From the NCBI GenBank assembly GCA_016936495.1, contig JAFGXT010000390.1:1-34722 (forward strand): 34,722 bases of DNA, in the 5' to 3' direction. The notes under the pieces were generated by a model. The model was not told the origin of the DNA, did no database searches, and worked only from the letters and a program-made list of their open reading frames with translations. Position 1 is the stretch's first letter, and the number at the start of each line of letters is the position of its first letter. Positions 31,589 through 34,722 of the stretch are shown here, piece by piece. The translations under genes were made by a program, and so were the position numbers. The DNA comes from Victivallales bacterium (GTDB taxonomy: Bacteria > Verrucomicrobiota > Lentisphaeria > Victivallales > SZUA-371).

Positions 31589-33550
31589 TTATCTTAAGTT
31601 GATCAGAGAATCAAGGGCGTTAAGCTTTATCCCGCAAGTTCCATTGCGTAGTTCATCAAGTCCCTCACGCAGATATATCAGAGCCTGAGGAATATATTTT
31701 TGATACTGCATCTTGCCTTTTTCATGCGACAAAAAGGCATATGCGCCAAGAGCCTGCATATTGCGTTGCATTCCAGCCAGAGCTGTGTAGACTTTGAAAT
31801 CCTCTACTGAATGAACATATACATTCAGGGGCGATGCTATAAACTTATGGAAATAATAATCCAGCAATTTATGCCTTAGTCCGGCGGAAATATCCACATA
31901 TGGGTCACGCAAGAGCGACATTATATCATATCCAACAGGTCCGATTCTAGCTCCCTGGAAGTCAACAAATCGCACGCCTCCAGCGTGCAGCATGATGTTC
32001 TGGGACTGGAAATCACGGTGCATAAATACTTTCGGATGAGCGAATACCGCGTCAGCCAACGCCTCCAGTTCCGCATCAAGATCACGGCACAGACTTTCAG
32101 GCAAACGGCAATGGCGCATCAAAAATTGTTTCTGAAAGTACTCCGTTTCCCAGCGCAGATATTCACGAGAAAACATCCTGACCTCCATCTCTGGATTAGC
32201 TTTCAGAGCGGCGGAACCGCGCAATTGAAATTCAATTAAAGCATCGATCACCTCGCAATATTTATCGTACATCACAGCCTCATTTTCACCGTGTTCCAGA
32301 AAGAAATCGTACAATAACGTATTGCCCAGATCTTCCATCAGCACCGAATATTCCGCCAGGTCATACTTATATATTTCAGGAGTGAACAGACGGTGTTCGG
32401 CAAGAAATGAGCCAATGGATACAAAACGTCCAAAATCCTCGTCGGAAGCATCGGACAGCAACAGCACCTGGCAATCTCCAGCTGGTGACGTGATACGATA
32501 AAAACCGCGCGACGAACCGAATTCCAGCAACGAACTAACCTCGCATGAATTCAGGTCTATATCTTTAAGTATGTTCAAGTCCCGTAGACGGGCAATGTCG
32601 CGATGAACAGAAAAGCCCGTGCCGATTATTTCTCCTATGTGAAATTCCCCGGCTTGAATGCGTGCTCCTTCCAACAGGATACAGTTTTCCACATGCGCGT
32701 CAGGAGCGACAAAGCTGTTATTATCGGCACAGACAAAACCATACAGAGAATCCGGCGCAATCTCAGCTCCGGCGTCCAGCAACAATGTTCCGGTTTCACC
32801 GTCGACATGCGGCAGAGTGCACTTTTTCAGCGCGATAATATCTTTATGCGCCTGAAAATATCTCTCAATAGTCCCCAGATCATTCCAGTAAAAACCCTGT
32901 GGTCTGAACGCCTTCACTTTGCCCGGGAGCTGACGTATCATCTCGATTACCGGGGGAATGATGGAGCAATTGCAAGCTTCGGACGGCAGGTACTCGAATA
33001 TCCGCCGTGACAGAATCATCACACCGCCATATGTAAGCATTTTCCCGCCGGAACGTTCGTCCCCGATTCGCCCCAGGATATCGACGATGCTGCCGTCGTC
33101 CATGACTTTGAGCTTATTTTCCGGACCGTCCAAAGTTAGCATAGTAACAAGACACGCGTTATCAGTATGAAAACGCAACATATCTTCAAGCTCTATATCG
33201 CAAAGAATATCGCCGTTATGCAACAGAAAAAACTCATTTTCCGCCAACAGTTCACGAGCATTCACCGCAGGACCGCCGGTACCGAGAATTTTTGGTTCAT
33301 GGAAAAGTTTAACTTTTCCGGCAAATTCTGAACCCGCGATATATTCATCGACTTTTTCCGGCAGATAATGGGTGTTGATGGCGATGCGTTCGGCTCCAGC
33401 TTCGCTTATTCGGGACAGGATGTTTCCAATCAGCGGACGGTTGCATATTTTTATCAGTGGCTTAGGAATGCCTGCGGTCAGCGGGCGCATTCTGACGCCG
33501 AGTCCCGCCGCCAGCACCAGTGCGTTGAATTTTAGGGAATTTGAATTCAT
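31589..33550 (-). CDS. Fused nucleotidyltransferase-sugar kinase, MurU-AmgK-like
   Basis: One 653-residue polypeptide with two enzymes. The N-terminal part (about 8-235) is a sugar-1-phosphate nucleotidyltransferase: LVLAAGLGVRMRPLT...PKPL, GTGGPAVN (89-96) and metal-binding NGD (111-113). A short hexapeptide-like segment (about 250-310) follows. The C-terminal part (about 335-645) is a choline-kinase/APH-fold phosphotransferase with MHRDFQSQNIML (about 508-519), VDFQGARIGPVGYDIMSLLRD and conserved tail. The latter is the pattern of AmgK, anomeric MurNAc/GlcNAc kinase, whose product is the substrate of MurU. Together they would turn recycled MurNAc into UDP-MurNAc, bypassing MurA/MurB. In Pseudomonas the two are separate adjacent genes. 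A choline-phosphate (LicC/LicA) role is the alternative. AAGGAG lies 5 bases before the ATG. First gene of a unit with hrpB and the RNB nuclease. Confidence 0.82.
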   Translation of the reverse strand: MNSNSLKFNALVLAAGLGVRMRPLTAGIPKPLIKICNRPLIGNILSRISEAGAERIAINTHYLPEKVDEYIAGSEFAGKVKLFHEPKILGTGGPAVNARELLAENEFFLLHNGDILCDIELEDMLRFHTDNACLVTMLTLDGPENKLKVMDDGSIVDILGRIGDERSGGKMLTYGGVMILSRRIFEYLPSEACNCSIIPPVIEMIRQLPGKVKAFRPQGFYWNDLGTIERYFQAHKDIIALKKCTLPHVDGETGTLLLDAGAEIAPDSLYGFVCADNNSFVAPDAHVENCILLEGARIQAGEFHIGEIIGTGFSVHRDIARLRDLNILKDIDLNSCEVSSLLEFGSSRGFYRITSPAGDCQVLLLSDASDEDFGRFVSIGSFLAEHRLFTPEIYKYDLAEYSVLMEDLGNTLLYDFFLEHGENEAVMYDKYCEVIDALIEFQLRGSAALKANPEMEVRMFSREYLRWETEYFQKQFLMRHCRLPESLCRDLDAELEALADAVFAHPKVFMHRDFQSQNIMLHAGGVRFVDFQGARIGPVGYDIMSLLRDPYVDISAGLRHKLLDYYFHKFIASPLNVYVHSVEDFKVYTALAGMQRNMQALGAYAFLSHEKGKMQYQKYIPQALIYLREGLDELRNGTCGIKLNALDSLINLR

Positions 33551-33581
33551 CCTTACTCCTTCATGTATTATTCTACATCAA

Positions 33582-33609
33582 AATATATTGCCGTCCGGCG
33601 ATAATACAA
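33582..33609 (-). promoter_or_regulatory. Candidate promoter of the murU-amgK/hrpB/RNB unit
   Basis: On the minus strand TTGTAT (33609-33604), 16-bp spacer, TATATT (33587-33582), ending 31 bp before the ATG. The spacer contains GCCGGACGGC. Position fits; the -35 is only partly consensus. Confidence 0.4.
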
Positions 33610-33816
33610 TTTACAGATTACATTTACACCATGAAATATGACGGGGCATACTATTAAATTTTAACTTCATACCCATAAAAAACGCCACATTATTTAGCGG
33701 CGGTATCGTCCGGCAGGATGCAACATGAAAACATTTTTGAAAAACATTTTCACAAAAAAGTTGCTTTACAGTGTTGTATAATAGTAATAATGGCGTTATA
33801 ATTTTGTTAGCATTGT

Positions 33817-33848
33817 CTGATATGAGCTCAAAAATATCAGTTCATATC
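33817..33848 (+). promoter_or_regulatory. Leader with two mutually exclusive hairpins before the lipoprotein gene
   Basis: CTGATAT (33817-33823) can pair with ATATCAG (33834-33840), or the overlapping GATATGA (33819-33825) can pair with TCATATC (33842-33848). Both stems are 7 bp and share bases on the 5' side, so only one can form. The loop holds a TGAGCTCA palindrome. It lies about 45 bases before the ATG of the lipoprotein gene. A TATAAT at 33777-33782 upstream is the likely -10, without a clear -35. Could be an RNA switch, an mRNA stabiliser or a protein-binding site. Confidence 0.4.
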
Positions 33849-33891
33849 GGGGAAGAACAAAAACAAAAAAACAAAAAGGGGAATTAGGACA

Positions 33892-34368
33892 ATGAAAAAA
33901 GGATTACTCTTTGCCGGAATGATCGCAATCGCAGGAATCGTAATGACAGGTTGCTCAAGCCTCAACACCAATGACGCCGCCGCAGGCACAAAAGTGGCAA
34001 TGATTCCAGCAGTGTACGAGCCGGTGATCAAACACACCAACGTAAAAGTTGAAGGTAGCGCAAAACTCAACGTACTGTTCGGTATCTTCACTTGGGGCGT
34101 AAGCTCATTTGCGGATCGCACCAACATTGAGCCGACTTCATTCATGTTTTTCATGGACACCAAAAACATGGTCAAACAGGGCGCGGTTTACAATGCATGC
34201 AAAGCAGCAAAGTGCGACATGCTCCTGAACTCAAAGTATGAGATCACCACGGTTGACTACTTTGTATTCAAAACCATTGACTGCAAAGTTTCAGGATTCC
34301 CGGCCGTAGAAGTTGACATCGTCAAGAAAGACGCGCCAAAAGATATGAAACCAATTCCCTTGTTCTAA
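33892..34368 (+). CDS. Small lipoprotein of unknown function
   Basis: A 158-residue protein with a clear lipoprotein signal: basic MKKG, hydrophobic LLFAGMIAIAGIVM and lipobox MTGC with lipidated Cys21. The mature part has two short beta-rich segments (KVAMIPAVYEPVIKHTNVKVEG and SKYEITTVDYFVFKTIDCKVSGFPAVEVDI) around a helix (YNACKAAKCDMLL). The Cys residues of KAAKCD and KTIDCKV might pair. AAGGGGA lies 9 bases before the ATG. It is a single-gene unit with a long, structured leader and a strong terminator. Codon choice looks biased (frequent AAC, AAA, ATC), which would fit high expression. Family not recognised; an abundant outer-membrane lipoprotein is a guess. Confidence 0.88.
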   Translation: MKKGLLFAGMIAIAGIVMTGCSSLNTNDAAAGTKVAMIPAVYEPVIKHTNVKVEGSAKLNVLFGIFTWGVSSFADRTNIEPTSFMFFMDTKNMVKQGAVYNACKAAKCDMLLNSKYEITTVDYFVFKTIDCKVSGFPAVEVDIVKKDAPKDMKPIPLF

Positions 34369-34400
34369 GTAATAAAACTTATTAATTAAGACAAGTGTAA

Positions 34401-34431
34401 AAGACGGATTTGAAAAAATCCGTCTTTTTTT
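34401..34431 (+). terminator. Rho-independent terminator of the lipoprotein gene
   Basis: Stem AAGACGGATTT (34401-34411) and AAATCCGTCTT (34416-34426), GAAA tetraloop, followed by a run of T to 34431. The stem is 11 bp with no mismatch. It starts 33 bp after the stop codon. Confidence 0.92.
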
Positions 34432-34455
34432 GTATCTGCACGCCGTGTTAGATTA

Positions 34456-34483
34456 TTGAAATTTATGTGCCGCCATGTATAAT
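34456..34483 (+). promoter_or_regulatory. Promoter of the PAS-domain gene
   Basis: TTGAAA (34456-34461), 16-bp spacer and a perfect TATAAT (34478-34483), ending 48 bp before the ATG at 34532. It lies directly after the terminator, so the gene has its own start of transcription. Confidence 0.6.
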
Positions 34484-34531
34484 CATTCTATAAGCATACA
34501 CCATATACCTTATATTCCAAGGGGGGAAGCA

Positions 34532-34722
34532 ATGAACGGACTGTTTAAAATCTTAAGGCAATCGAGTTTTGCTACGGCGGAAAGAAAAAATGATATAGAA
34601 ATAATGCTTCAATATGACAGCATAAACAATCAACCAATGGATTGGTCTCTGTTAAACATGATTCCGGAACTGTCTATGATTTTAAATTCAGATAGACAGA
34701 TAGTTTTTGCCAATAAGGCAGT
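34532..34722 (+). CDS. PAS-domain signalling protein, N-terminal part (cut by window edge)
   Basis: The frame from the ATG at 34532 is open to the window end, giving 63 residues. AAGGGGGGAAG lies 3-13 bases before the start, a strong ribosome binding site. There is no signal peptide. The stretch around residues 44-63, IPELSMILNSDRQIVFANKA, is the beginning of a PAS domain as found in sensor histidine kinases and diguanylate cyclases. The output domain lies outside the window, so only a cytoplasmic sensor of some kind can be proposed. Confidence 0.7.
   Translation, partial: MNGLFKILRQSSFATAERKNDIEIMLQYDSINNQPMDWSLLNMIPELSMILNSDRQIVFANKA

Noticed and set aside
1-34722. CRISPR arrays, tRNA or rRNA genes
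   Set aside because: No regularly spaced repeats, cloverleaf-like sequences or conserved ribosomal RNA segments were seen on either strand by eye.

Overview
The window looks like the chromosome of a Gram-negative bacterium of the PVC group, most likely Lentisphaerota (Victivallales-like). This is inferred from gene content only: a prepilin-like protein with a [18 protein letters not shown]-terminus and a C-terminal H-x9-DG motif, next to a LacI-type regulator and a very large secreted modular protein. That combination is typical of Lentisphaerae. No rRNA, tRNA or CRISPR array was seen.

Layout. 1-2116 is A+T-rich: the tail of an unrecognised gene, a small membrane-anchored unknown and a DJ-1/PfpI protein, the latter two bracketed by a 36-bp direct repeat (385-420 and 2016-2051). 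2117-9508 holds priA (+), two alpha/beta hydrolases on the minus strand (a BEM46-like enzyme and a CE7 acetyl esterase) and a SWIM-SNF2 ATPase (+). 9623-18657 is a long minus-strand cell-envelope block in two tight operons. The first is murJ, nitroreductase and two unknowns. The second is fabK-like, mreC, mreD and PBP2.

18850-27009 is the accessory module. A lacI gene and a prepilin-like gene run leftward. A 6.1-kb secreted carbohydrate-binding protein gene runs rightward and is broken into two frames at an A8 tract. The 258-bp divergent intergenic region carries two back-to-back promoters, each TTGACA-N17-TATATT, each followed after 3 nt by the same TTACGTAA palindrome. This is a textbook layout for co-repression of both transcripts by the LacI protein. 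A transposase C-terminal remnant lies just downstream (27062-27253).

27256-33550 is a minus-strand operon: a MurU-AmgK-like fusion (peptidoglycan sugar recycling), hrpB and an RNB-domain exoribonuclease. 33892-34368 encodes a small lipoprotein with a structured leader and a clear terminator. The window ends inside a PAS-domain protein.

The genes fit two themes. One is peptidoglycan synthesis, shape and recycling (murJ, mreC, mreD, PBP2, murU-amgK). The other is sugar-responsive polysaccharide use (LacI regulator, modular secreted protein, possibly the CE7 esterase). The strongest leads are the in-frame A AAA AAA heptamer joining the two halves of the giant protein, its mirror-image promoter/operator region, and the one-polypeptide MurU-AmgK fusion.
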